Source: Norana najaformis
Taxonomy: Eukaryota; Annelida; Clitellata; Crassiclitellata; Hormogastridae
Direction: 5' to 3'
NCBI GenBank assembly: GCA_964023275.1
Contig: OZ029916.1
Span: 45,975,304-46,039,303, forward strand
DNA length: 64,000 bases
The translations under genes were made by a program, and so were the position numbers. This document shows, piece after piece, positions 1-12,200 of the stretch; within the stretch, counting starts at the first letter, position 1; every line of letters starts with the position of its first letter. The notes under the pieces were generated by a model that was given only the letters and a program-made list of their open reading frames with translations, was not told where the DNA came from and did not search any database.

Positions 1-3000
1 ACAGCAGATCGATTGCTTTGGGATCCATATAAGTTGTCAGAGAAAGAAGGTTGGTTATAAATGATAATTTCTGAAAGCTTAACTTTGTCTGTAGAATGTA
101 GTACCTGTAAGTTGAGCATTTGCTAGCTTTGCAGATTTTGAATGTGGTAAATATCCATGGCTGTCTGCTTTAAAACTTGCTGTTGTTTCATTTTGCTATG
201 AATGGCTACTTGTGGAGGCACTTGGGCAGATTGGTAACAAGACTGGAATTCGTTCCAGGGCGTGGTGTAAAATTTAAATTCCCCTGGCTAGAGCTGTGGG
301 TGGTTGGTTACAATTGGTGCAGCTGAAGTTGTTGCTTGTGCTTCTGCCCCAAATTCTGTGACCCTTGGAAGCTCTTTCAAAGAGCTACTTACTGTTATAT
401 TAAGCATATGCATGTATCTCTAGGGTCTTGAGAATTCCTCAAGTGGATTCTACATATCGTACGTAATTTGCCTGAAGTTGCATTGGCTTACCATATGATA
501 CCTCAACCAATGACACCTCAAGTTATGTTATCTTACAGTCTACTTTTGATACATTACCCAGTGATACTGCTACTTATGTTGCTTATGTTACCCAACGATA
601 CTGCTACTTAGTTACCTTACCCAGTCCTAGCTTACATAATCTAACTCCTGGCAGGATTGCTTTACCTTAAGACTGAAATTTTGGCCTTTTGTCGTTTCTG
701 CTTGAACCAGTCGTAGATATTGGAAATGGAAATCTGCATTTGTAATTTCTGTATTTTTGCGTGTTGCAGCTGAGACATACTGCAGCCAGACTGCAGTTCA
801 AAACCAGAAAGCGTCAGAAGATGGGGCTAGCAATCCTGGCGCTTCAGACAAATACATCAGGGATGATGAACAGGTAAAAACACATAGATAGTTCAAGCAC
901 AGATTTTTATATTGGGTGCCTCGAAGCAGGAATCCAGTGTATATTGTAAAATTTGTAGAATCAGTATTAATGTGCAAGAAAAGGTGTCCGTTTGTCTTAA
1001 ATGTGGATTGTAGTTTATGTTAGATTGTAGTAATGTTAGTAAAATGTAGCATGTAGTTTAAGAGTGGGGTGAGGTAATGTCCTTTAATGTGTAATGTAAT
1101 TAAAGGAGTACCATTGCATTTTGGAATGTTCAAGAAGGTGCCCCTTTTAACTGGATTGCAGTGATCATACATGTGTGCCTCTGCCAAACAATGTTTTGAC
1201 ATCAGAATCACACTTTTAGGTCTTGCAGAGGGTTGTGACGACTTCGGGATTTGTGAAGACTTGTGAACTAGAATATTGTCTTTTTACCATATAATCAACT
1301 TCCTTTGTTTGCCTAGACTTTCCTTACCTGGCTTTTCGTTGCCTTGCTTGTTGCTGTACCATATCTTTTAACATTAATATTTTTCACCTAGCGTGCATGT
1401 ATGTTTCCTTACTAGGGATCATAAGATCAACTCTGGTTATTTATGTAGCGCCTTTTATAAACCTTTGAAAGGTGATCTGGAGCAGACTATAAACGAGTTG
1501 ATTCTGTTGTCGTTGTTTTAGGCGTTGTATTTAATGGTGCAGTGCGGTTACAACATAGACGAAGCTCTCAGGAGGCGACAGTGTGAGGCTATACCACCAA
1601 TAGGTATTGATAACAATAGTAAAGTCACTGAAACGGGTATTGATAAGTGATTAGAAGTCATGAAGCGCTCAGGATTGATGATGCATGTTAGCTCGTGCCT
1701 TCTGTGGTAACATTTATAAGACCTGTGAGTCCATACCTTTGTTGGCTACTGGTATCATTGCAAAGCCCCATTAGTTCATACTGTCTATGGTTATTGATAA
1801 TTATCACAGTTTGTACCTGAACAGGTGTGTTTAACAACTGCCATGCTTCCATCAACTGGTACTTGTAAAAGTTATAGAACTTGTGTCCAGGACCTTGGGA
1901 TTTGTCCATTGCCGACTGAAGGGCCTAAGAAAAGGAAATGAGCGCCTCCTTTGCGTTCCTCATGGAACGTGGGAGCCTTACTTTAGCTGTCGTGACTAGT
2001 TTTAGTTTAACTTATGTATCTGAACATTTCTAGCATTTTGATATTCATGCACTAAGTTTACTTATCTTACAGAATGGGTTAACATATAGAAATTTTCTTG
2101 TTTTCTTCACACATCAGGTGTTTTGAACCTGTGGACGCTGGATGAATGTGAGAATTTTGAAAGTGGTTTGCGCATGTATGGCAAGAATTTCTATCAGATC
2201 CATAAACACAAGGTTAGAAAACATTCAGCGTTTCTCAGTTACTAGAATAGGTTTGATTTTAACTTGCATTGCATTTGAATTTGTGTTGTTAAATTTTGAT
2301 TGGTTAATTGCTGGCATAACAAGTTACTTCAGTGGGGGAAGAGAATGCACAGAAGAGATACACCTGCATAGAACATGAGTATGTTTACCTTACCTCCAGC
2401 TCACTAGAGATATGCTTGTAACAAAGTGAATATATAGAGGTAACACACTTGTTCAAATGCATTAATAGAAAGTCTTTACGAGCATGGAATTGAGTTGAAA
2501 ATTTGTTTAGCTGACCGAAGCATTCCAACAGCAGGATATCCTTAACCTCTCAACTTGCGTTCATGATCGGTTTTTAATTGTGGTATTTGGTATCGGCCAT
2601 CGACTGATGCCATGAGCATTATTAGTGGCACTATAGAAGTTCTTGGAATATATTATTTACCAGCTCGCTAAGGGGTCGTCCATAAAGGACATCCGCAAAG
2701 AGGGAGGGAGGGATGGATCATGCAAATGCGGACAATTGTGGATAGGGTGAGGGAGGGTTATGGCCTATGCAGGATGGTGCGCGAAGTGGGCACCAGGTGG
2801 CGTTTTATTCCACATTGATTGATCCAAGTACTAATTTGTAGCTTGGTGGTGTAGTGTCGTACTAAATTACTACGTTACATTATGTTACCTAGCTTCACTA
2901 CTTTTTATCTACAGGTGAAGACGCGGTCTGTGAAGGAATTGGTTCATTTCTACTACCAGTGGAAGAAAACGAACCGAAAGAAACTGAAAGTGATCATTCG

Positions 3001-4369
3001 GTATATGCAGTTGAACTTGCGTAGCTGTAAAATTAGTGTAACTGTTTGCTACATTGAGAAAATTACATACAAATTAGCATAAGATGAAATTCTGATTTTA
3101 CTACATATGAGCAGCGTGTAGAGTAGAACTGACAAACATGGTATGCCTTAAAAATACAACAGAGTGGGACCGAAACAGCTACATTGTAAAGTTGATATAA
3201 CACGGTTGGATCCTGAATCCCAGATTAATTCAGCTGTAGAAATTAACCATTGTAGCACAACCTTAATTATAATGCCATTCTGAATTTGGGGCATGGTAGC
3301 CAGTTGGATAGAGCACTCAGCTTGTAACGCGGAGAGTATGGGTTCGAGCTTCCCCTTGAACGGTTACTTTATAGGGACCTTGAGCAGGTCCTTCACTCAC
3401 AGTTGCTTTGCACCTCAGATTTAGAATTACTGACCTTGCACATGTGATAAAATGCAATACAATAATAATGTGGCATCCAAAGTCGGCATTATGATGAGTT
3501 TGTTATGTAAGCGTAAGAAATTAAGCAAACAGTTTTATAGATTAATGAATAATTATTCGAATGAAAGAAGTAGCTGCTTTGAGTTTTCGTCAGTAACTGT
3601 TGGGTGTTTCTTTGTAAGCTTATTGTTTGGCGCTTGCAGACATTTCAGTATCGTGAACCGTTTAACGGAAGGTTCGTCCTATACTCAGACACAGCAGGAA
3701 ACCCCGCCAACACCCACAGTTGGCCCACCGTCATTCTTATATGCTGATCCGAAGAGGCCGTCACACGACTGCAGCCCTTCGACTGAGCTCCTGCCTACAC
3801 CTCAGTGGCCGGTCTACGCAACAGACCAAGAGTTCCGTCAGCCGGACACAGATTTTGCGTTTACAGCAAGGCCAAATTTTGACGCAGTTAGTGTGACGTC
3901 CACCGCGGCACTTGGACCGTCCCTGTACAGTGACAGCGAGTGCTACGGTCCGCCGAACCCACACACCTCGGCATACACGGGTCAGGTTTATGCCGATGGA
4001 TTTCCCGAAGCCTACTGCCAGATATCGTCGTCGTTTGTCAGTTGTCATGCGACGGATGTCAACTATCCAATGCTCACAAACGATGTCTACATGGACGCGT
4101 CAACTGTAGGGCAACCGCCGCCGTGCAAGCGCTTCAAGGCCGCCTCCGGGGAGTTTCCGCGGTTTGGTATGGATGATTTTCCGGCGGACTTCCTTATGGT
4201 GCCGCCGTGTACCGTCGAACGAGCGGATCCGAGCTTTGGCGCCTCCATGGGAAATGTTGCATTGGTATCAAGAAACTGCAATCCTGTGTATTCGCGATCG
4301 AACATGTTTCCATCGAGCAGTGCTATAGTGTTTTCCCAGATGCTCGGACTTCCGACGCTTCAAAGTTGA
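1..4369 (+). CDS. MIER1: MIER-family ELM2/SANT transcriptional corepressor, 3' part
   Basis: Partial gene; the 5' exons lie before the window. Coding exons: 1-49 (cut by the window edge), 770-873, 1522-1603, 2118-2212, 2915-3000, 3640-4369 (TGA at 4367-4369). All junction phases agree and give 381 aa in one frame. The first exons read LLWDP, then YIRDDEQALYLMVQCGYN and EALRRRQ, the ELM2 domain (about residues 1-78). LWTLDECENFESGLRMYGK and VKTRSVKELVHFYYQWKKT form the SANT domain (about 80-130). MIER proteins use ELM2-SANT to recruit class I histone deacetylases in the nucleus; the HDAC role is family knowledge. The last exon encodes about 240 residues rich in Pro, Ser, Thr and Tyr that I do not recognise, with a basic PPCKRFK patch. 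The upstream-extended reading frame from 3452 is intron read-through. Paralogue (MIER1, 2 or 3) cannot be decided here. Confidence 0.87.
2560..2645 (+). repeat. LINE 3'-end fragment, family L-A
   Basis: Short degenerate copy containing the recurrent block that reads catcgactgatgcc, then a cactatagaagtt end. It matches better copies at 52540-52730 and 55460-55720, which finish in ATTAGA repeats. It lies in a MIER intron. Confidence 0.5.
3288..3430 (+). mobile_element. tRNA-derived SINE, family A
   Basis: Begins ggggcatggtagccag. It carries a Pol III A-box-like TAGCCAGTTGG and a B-box-like GGGTTCGAGC about 40 bp later, followed by a shared body (gggaccttgagcaggtcc). Full copies of the family end in AAATAAA-rich tails. 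It sits in the last MIER intron. Other copies are at 9700-9853, 11371-11537, 21209-21400, 27940-28137 and 29022-29230. Confidence 0.8.
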
Positions 4370-7300
4370 ACTGCAGAGTGGCTGAATCGGCCGATGATGC
4401 GAACGAAGACTTTAGTTTTCAGGACAAGCTCGCCTCGTTTTGGTTAACTATGAACACGTCTTGTAATAAGAAGACGTGCGATTAGTAGATGGGCAATATG
4501 TGCAGGTTCACTTTATCACCAAAATGTTATCATTAATGTCAACAGAAACCTGTAAACTTCTTAACAGTGTTAAATGCTTGCACTGTTATGTCGCAGCAGG
4601 TTGTCTAAGTACTTCAACATGCGGGTGGACATCAGCGACCCTGGCAGCCTTAATATGTCATTAGACTATTTTGGTTGCCCCGTCAACTTGTGTTGACCGG
4701 CACACCTAATGGCTTAGACTTTGGTGGATGCGGATGCATATTCTTTCTGCCTTAAGTCATCCTTGGTTTCAGACGCATTTGCTGAAAGCTGGGATGTATT
4801 CACGTTTTAATAATTAACTCTGGGCACAGGTTTGATTATAAGGTAAGGGTCCTTAGTTCAAATGCTCAACTGGTCTTTGATGAAAGGACTGTAAAAACCG
4901 TACGTGAATGTGTAGGAGCGTGCACGTAGTCGAAACGTTTATAAAGCTCCTTCGAAGAACAACCCCCAAAGACAAGTAGTGCTTAATTTGTGTGACCTAA
5001 ATTTCTGAACATTGTAATGTTGGGTAACTTTTAATGTTTTTTATCGGGAAGGAACTGTGGCAGTTTTCCCACTGCTATCGTTGGTTGCGAAATGTTTCTT
5101 TTCGCTGTGCCCGTTCTGGGACACTTTGTTTCTAGCCGTCCTTTACAGATGTTTGTGTCTTACGGACAAGAATGGTAGAGCCTGTTAAAGTGCTAGACAG
5201 TGCGAGTTCCATGTATATTGTTTGTACTTGCAAAGCGTGCATTTATGAACAATTTAGAAATTATTTTCTACAAATATGTGCTTGGCTCTGGGAGTATGCA
5301 ATCGTGTGACAACGTGAAAGTTGCAAAATGGAGTATTGTCACGATGATCGTTGTCAGGGCTAGCTTTGCAGAAGTTTTTATAGTTTTACAGCAGCTGAAG
5401 GGTTTTTTATTTTTACATATGAAATGTTTGTTAAAGTTCAATTTTCCACTCTGTTCTGTATAAGGTGATGCTGCGCATTTTTACTTTTATGGAATTTCAG
5501 AATCAACATTTTCAATTACAGTAGCTTAACTTTGGCATGAAGGAAACTAATTACCTTTGCGACAACTTTTTGGGGCATAAATTGGCCGGATTGCATCTAG
5601 ATATTTTTAAATTCTTGTGGTGAATTAGTTTTTTTAACAAAATCATGACTTCAGCTGAGTGCTATGCAGTATAGATAAACGGTTGGCTTTAGTTCCATGG
5701 TTTCTGGTCGAAGTCGGTGGCCTTTGACCTGAAGAGGTGTAACTGATGTCTGCGAAAAATTTTGTGCATAGAATTGAGGTTGTGTAAAAAGTATGTGGTA
5801 GCCGTTTGATACAATTAGTTATTTATTGAATTTATTATTATTATCGATGGACATCTTTTGTGTACTCTGATAGGCAGTAGTGCATTTGTCACATATCATT
5901 TGTCAGTATTTCACAGGTATAGCTAGAGTTGTTGTCAGAATTGTAATTGTTTACGAATTTCAATAAGTGATATTAGATTTGAAGATTGTCGGGACTACGG
6001 TGTAGTTGGACTTTATCGTGAAGCACGTGGAAATTGCTCAGTAGAGTTAAACGTATTTATTCTGTAAGGCAATCAGTAACAATTTTTGAAAGTTTCTAAT
6101 TTGCACGATCTACGATAAATTCTAATTTGCTACATTTTTAATTTTATAAGTCACCAATATTTTAAAATTGCAGTGACAATTGAGAAACAATTATGACGAA
6201 TGAAATTTTATTCTAACCCTCTCCACGTAGATGCTGTAGCATATTCGGCTTTGTACGCTAATCCTCGTGTAGATTTCAGACATTATGAAAACTTCTGGTT
6301 ATTGATAATTTTTTTATATTTACCACTCTGAATGTGCTCAAAAAATCATGTTTAAGCTTTGGACATGATTTTATGAATTCATCTACTGTGTAAAGTAGAA
6401 AGATGAAGTGTGTTGCCTTCCAAATGTTACGTGGCTTGTAGAAGCCAAGTTGTTCCAGGAATTTGGACATCTGTTAAATTGGTCTTCCTTGTGTTAAGTG
6501 TTAATTTATGCATTCTCATTATCATAGTGAATTTCATTTGCATAGAGAATTATTTTATTGCATAGTGAATTTTACAGCTTTTTGCTGGGCTGATGGAGAT
6601 GTCTTACAGAGGCTTTGAGGCAATAGGTTTGGTTGTATTTTTATTTTACTTGTGCAAAGTGGTTTAATGTGTAGTTGTTGTGGCCATCATCATTTTTGCA
6701 TGTTTGGCTGCTTCGATTTTAGAGTAACTTTCGGTTTTAAATCGGAGTCTCGTTTTTCATACAGTCAACTGCCTTACTCCCTCTCTCTTCCGAAAGCGTT
6801 TGAAGACCATTTTGTTCCCCCTGAGGCTCTGGGTTGTCCAGCCGACAGCGCTTCTGATGAATCTATCTTGAAGTGGCGCTTTACAAATTCTTGATTACAA
6901 TTTAAATTTATAGTTCGATCCCATTTTAGTTGGGCTAGAGTCTGGAGGCAGAAAATTGTCCATGGTGCGGCCAATCCTCGGCTCGAGGACGGTTAAAGAT
7001 GAATCATAGTTATGGACTGAAGCATGTTGCTGGCCTGTTGGTAGTGTGTTTGACTCTGATCTCTGTGCTTGGAGTTAGAATTCCAGTGCGTTGCATAAGA
7101 TGATTTGTCGTTGTGCCATTTGATGTGGATGGAAAACTTTACTGTTTGATGTTTGGTGCTTCACAGATGCCTCAACCTTGTGATGACATTTCTCGCTTTT
7201 AATAAACAAGCTGTTACCTCATCTTGCTTTGCTGTTACACCATAAGCATATACCTTAGGATTTAAACATGCAGAAATAGGTCGTGTTTGACAGCATTCAA

Positions 7301-8750
7301 GCTCATGGCATGTACAGTTGTTGCTATTTGTCTCGCCTGTAACACAATTGAAGGTTTGAATAATGCAGGATACTAGGAAATATCGGACAGAAGGTACTGG
7401 TAGCTTTTGAAAAGCACAGATTGGGTGAAATATGAACTGTACAGTAAGGATAAGAAGTGGTTTTTGGTGTAGATGTGTTCCAGTACTCTTAAACAATAAC
7501 CTTGGCTTTCTAACATGTACAGTTTTGGATTTAGGGGCTTTTGTTTCCGTGGGACATCTTCTAATGGCTGATGTAGTTCTTATTTTAAGAAGGGATCAGG
7601 TAGGAAATATTTTACTCTGCTGGTCTTGTTTGTAGCTTTTTGTAACTGATGTAAGCTGCATAATCCTTTTAGCTGGCTTGCCAAACGTTGTTTCTTTAAA
7701 TTCCTTCTGCCGTGAGCTGATTCCTTAAGGTCTTTGTGTAGCATGTGAACTTTTGTCATGGACTGTTTCTTTCTTCCAAATCTCTCTCTTTCGGTTTGAA
7801 TTCGTATATACTTTGATTTGATTGTTTGTGAGTGTATTCCGTTACCCTGCATGTTGTTATGCTTGTATGTAATGTAAAAATGACAATATTGTTTCTTCTG
7901 GAAAGGTCGACTATTATGTGATGTGACTTTGTGTGGTGATACTCAGTTTGCAGAAGTTGGCAGCAACAGCTTCTGAGAAGAATTAATCTAAAAAGCGGCA
8001 GCAAAGCAAATCCAAAGAGAGAAAAAACAGCTAGGGAATTTGCGACCCAACACTCGATCGTTTGACCGAACGTGTTTGGTATTACGATGACATCATTTCT
8101 ATTTTTGTAAATACGTGTACATCTGAGATAAGTTATTTCTAGAGTGTTTGTTGTAAAAAGTTGTTTTGCGATTTATGCAATTCGGAATCAAATGACATTG
8201 GCGGCGCTGAATCTAATAAATTCACTAGGCATTTCTAGAGCGTGCAGAGGTTGATAATTTTTGATCAGGTGGTATTTGTATTTCTGTACACTTTCTAAAG
8301 AAAACCAATTGATGAAATATAGAATTTAGTATAATTGTTTTGTACAGACTCTCACGTACAGTGCAAATCGTTTAACACGAAATATAGGCGACTGCTGTGA
8401 ACAATTTGCATTAACCGAATTTCGTCTTAACTGTTTTTCAATTCCAGTTTTTTTTTAAGTTTTCATATAAATGTAAATTTACATGGTTTAATATAGCGAT
8501 CTAGCTAGCACTGCCTGTACACGGGGACCTTGAATTATGTGTCGCCCATTCAAATGGGCAGCGATGGTGAAGAATCTCACCCGATAAATTCATTGACAAA
8601 TGAGCAGGGTCGAGGCCATGCGGTCTGTATACATAGTAGCTCTGGTAATGGAGTGTACTCATTCACAGACTACACAAGTGCAATTCTACCTTTTGTGTAA
8701 TTAATTTGGAAGATAATAAGATATTATATTAAAAATCAGCATTAATAAAA
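4370..8750 (+). other. Repeat-poor 3' flank, possible long MIER 3' UTR
   Basis: About 4.3 kb after the MIER stop in which I see no coding exon and almost none of the repeats found elsewhere. Several T-rich stretches and AATAAA hexamers occur (7201-7206, 8215-8220, 8744-8749), and a Pumilio-like TGTAAATA lies at 8106-8113. A long 3' UTR is plausible but not proven. The next gene converges from the opposite strand with its own poly(A) signal near 9050. Confidence 0.4.
8518..8645 (-). repeat. Fold-back element fragment, family F
   Basis: Contains cccattcaaatgggca and then atctcacccgataaattc...gagcagggtcgaggcc. The second block is the reverse complement of the block in the copies at 9370, 38530 and 57660. 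Confidence 0.6.
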
Positions 8751-8804
8751 GTTCACTTCCTGCGCTGAAAATGTCATGCTTCGACAGATGAGCAGTACAA
8801 AGAG

Positions 8805-9005
8805 CATAGTATTAGCAACTTCGTTTTTTAGCCTTGGGATATGAGGGTGGGCAGCCGGTCCTCTTCCTTGCTGCTTGGTCTTCCCAGAGTCATTGTACAC
8901 ATTATATAGGCAAGTTGGGTGGGGGAGAGCACATGGAGCGGAAATATTGAAACATTTCTGCCTTCGTGGGGATTTGAACAACTTTTGGTTCACAGTCCAG
9001 TGGGT
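8805..9005 (-). mobile_element. tRNA-derived SINE, family B
   Basis: Shares the sequence order agc-aacttcgtttttt-agccttgg-catatga...ggtcctctt...cttgc with copies at 13420, 36460 and 49125. The right part, gggatttgaac followed by cagtccagtgggttaacc, reads on the minus strand as an A-box-like and then a B-box-like (GTTCAAATCC) promoter. Confidence 0.65.
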
Positions 9006-9047
9006 TAACCAAACAACAAAAACTGCTGTAGGTACGACTTCGTTCTC

Positions 9048-9053
9048 TTTATT
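9048..9053 (-). terminator. Candidate poly(A) signal of TTC4
   Basis: TTTATT on the + strand, so AATAAA on the minus strand, about 155 bp beyond the TTC4 stop codon. It is the first canonical hexamer after the stop that I noticed. Confidence 0.55.
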
Positions 9054-9207
9054 AATGATAAAAAGTATGCTTAATAAACTCGCATTTCCTATTTCCAGTG
9101 TTTATAAACATGGCACTTTACACATGTCTCACAAGACTTGTACATCAAACTAAGAAACAGTCTGACAAGATGATCAATCAACAAGCCAAAATGTTTCAAG
9201 AAACGAG

Positions 9208-12200
9208 TTACGACGAGTATTTTGCCAGATACTGTCGGGCACAATTTGAGTCTTTGACAAACAAGATGAAATTTGGTGTTCCTCCCATCACTACAAACCT
9301 GAAAACAAGCAGATAAAATATCCTTATTCCCGAGACTCGGCAAAATGTACATGTTGCAACTGTTGGTTCTTGACGTGGCATCTTTGGCCTCGACCCTGCT
9401 AATTTTTCAATGAATTAATCAGGTGAGATCCTTAACCACCACTACCCGTTTGAATGGGCCCCATGCCATTTAAGGTCCCTGTGTATGGACCATGCTGGCC
9501 CAAGATTAAAATCTTTGAAATAAGCCACGATCGGGACGCGAACCGGCATCCTCACACTCGGAGGCACCTCAACATATGTGTTACCCAATGCAGCTAACCA
9601 GCCAAGTGTATTTAGTTTCATCAAATTTTATTATAACCATTATTATTGCTGTTTTTTACCTGCTGCACTTACGGTCTCTGAACAGTATTATTATTATTAT
9701 TTCTACATTTATTAAACACCAATATCTAATGACTGGCTGAGCAGTAAGTGAAAGATCTGCTCGAGGTCTACACAGTAACCGTCTCAGGGAAGGCTCGAAC
9801 TCATACTCTCTGCCTTACACACGAGCGCTCTAACCAGTCGGCTACCATGCCCCGTAGTAGCATGAAAGGTATCTGGCACGAACTTGATCCATCAATTCTG
9901 CAGCCATCCTATTTCTCACAACCCACCTTAACAGCTGCTCTCACCCTTCTCTCTCTGGTCTTCTGGCAACTGGACTTGGTTCTTGACACGGCATCTTTGG
10001 ACAACCCCACTGACTTGACACAGTGTTCATGAATAAGTTGGTGCCCTGCTCTTGGCTTTGAAGTAGGGCTTTAGAAATTTCGAGATCATGGTTACAATTC
10101 ATGGAAACAGCCTTCAAACAAACCTGTTATCCTGTAAAACGGACAAAAGTGTTGACGTCTTTTTCACTCGATGCAGCTTCTCACTTTCTCGATCTTCAAA
10201 GCAGATCTATTGAAAATATTCAAAATGCCAGCTTTACTTTTACATGTGTGCATTCTACTCTAGACCCTTAAAGAGTGAGCAATGTGTAGGGGCCTTGAAT
10301 GAACTCTTCACGCAAAGATAACGTTAGACACGTGGTTAGTAGTGTTACTGAACAATTCCACACTGAACATTTCTTAAGAGCCTCTCAAAGGCGTTCATCT
10401 TTAATGCCCATTAGATCATCTGTTTCAACTTGCATACCCTCGCTAGCCTCACTTCTCGTTTCTCTGAAATATCGAATTTTGACCAGCCTTCTCCAACAAA
10501 TTACGATTTATCACTACAATTTCACTTGAAACAATCATCAATTGAGGCCTTGTGCACTCTGACAACGGCGCTGTAGAAGCGAATACTGAATAACGAATAC
10601 GATATAATAAATATAATATAATAAAAAAATAATATAAAGAAATTAACGTCCCAGGATTAAAAAACATGGATCAGAGGCACAAAAAGTCATTAAATTAGAT
10701 CCTTGAAATGGTTAGTGATATTCCCAGCACCTCAATGCTCTGAGACGTGTATCTGCGTTCTGGATCCCATGCTGGAGGCTCAGCATTTGGATCAAACATC
10801 ACCTTGAGCTGGTCAACAAATCTACAAGATTAAACGGACAAACTGTCATTTAACGTTGTATTAAAATAGTTGTTGGCATTTGTCATCGCAATCAATCTTT
10901 TTTATTTATATTCCACAAAAACAGTCACATCCTAACCGAGTCTACAATGACATAAAACAAGGAACCACCAAAATAGAGAGAATTTCAGACCATAGACTGA
11001 AAATTACTACATAATTTCTAATAAAATTATATTATTATAATTATTTTTATTTTAATTATATAATCGTATAATTACTTTATATTTTCTTGCATTACTTTAC
11101 ATTATGTTAGATGTACGTGTGTATTTGAATATTTGCATGCATGTGTGTATTTATGTAACTATCAAGACACTTTATATAGCACCTTTTTTTCAGTATCTCA
11201 CAAAAACACTGCATATACGGCTTTCTAAATGATCTAAGCGTTTTACGGCAGTTTGAAAACATTTGCTGAACAAAGTCAAAAGCAACAGCGCTTATAAACA
11301 AAAGACAGTTCCAAGAGGAAGGTCCAACACAGAAGGCACGATGGGTTCAAGTTGAAATCATTATTCACCATTATTTCTGCATTTATTAAGTGCCACTGCC
11401 TAATAACTAAGCATTAATTGATGGCACTGAGCAGTTGGAAGTGAAGCATTTGCTCAAGGTCCCTACACAGTAACTGCCTCAGGAGAGGCTTGAACCCATA
11501 CAAGACAAGCGCTCTAAGCAATCGGCTACTGTGCCCCACGAAGTGCTGTATAGTGCTGAATGGGTGTTGCTTATATAATTCTAATTTACAAACAGCCCAA
11601 ATGTGTGACTGAGTGAAGCAGAATGAACAAACTACCAGAAATTCAACTTCTTCTGAGAATAAAGTACAACTAGAACTAAAACCAACAAGTGATTTACTTC
11701 CCCCCAGAGATCGTCATTTTCCTGCTGAAATCAGATACCTTAAATTTTCGCAGAATGATGTTATGAAGTCTGTCTCCCCAAACTCCGGATACAAAAACAT
11801 TACGGGCCAATGTAAGATGCCTTCACCATCCAACGTAACCATGGCTCGGCTTGGATGACACGATTCCAGCGACTCCAAATTTAACTCCGGAAATCCACTG
11901 CCATCTTCGCCCTCTGCTCCTCTCCAGATTTTGATCTTACGCAGCTGGAACAGAAATCGGCGACTCTGTTAGCGGAACAGTTTTGTCCTTGGAGGCTCTC
12001 CCTTTGGCAACAAATGTTGTTTATCATTGCTAACTGTAAACTGATTGTTTATATGGTACTCAATTAAAGTCATACTATTCTAACCTAATGACTTCTATGG
12101 TGCCATTATCAGTATGCCCATGGCATCAATTGATGGTCGCCTCAAGTGAAATCATAATCAAAATCGTAATCCATTGAAGAAGCCAGGTCGAATTCCTATA

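Noticed and set aside
3288..3430. Possible functional tRNA gene
   Set aside because: A and B boxes are present but no cloverleaf acceptor stem or anticodon arm can be built, and the unit recurs with a long shared body, so it is a SINE.
3452..3639. A start codon and open frame running into the last MIER exon
   Set aside because: This is intron sequence that happens to be open; the acceptor at 3638-3639 and the phase match to the SANT exon show the exon starts at 3640.
9098..9316. A + strand open frame of about 72 codons preceded by a good splice-acceptor-like tract (tttcctatttccag)
   Set aside because: It is exactly antisense to the terminal coding exon of TTC4 (9298-9208), whose frame, phase and family match are much stronger.
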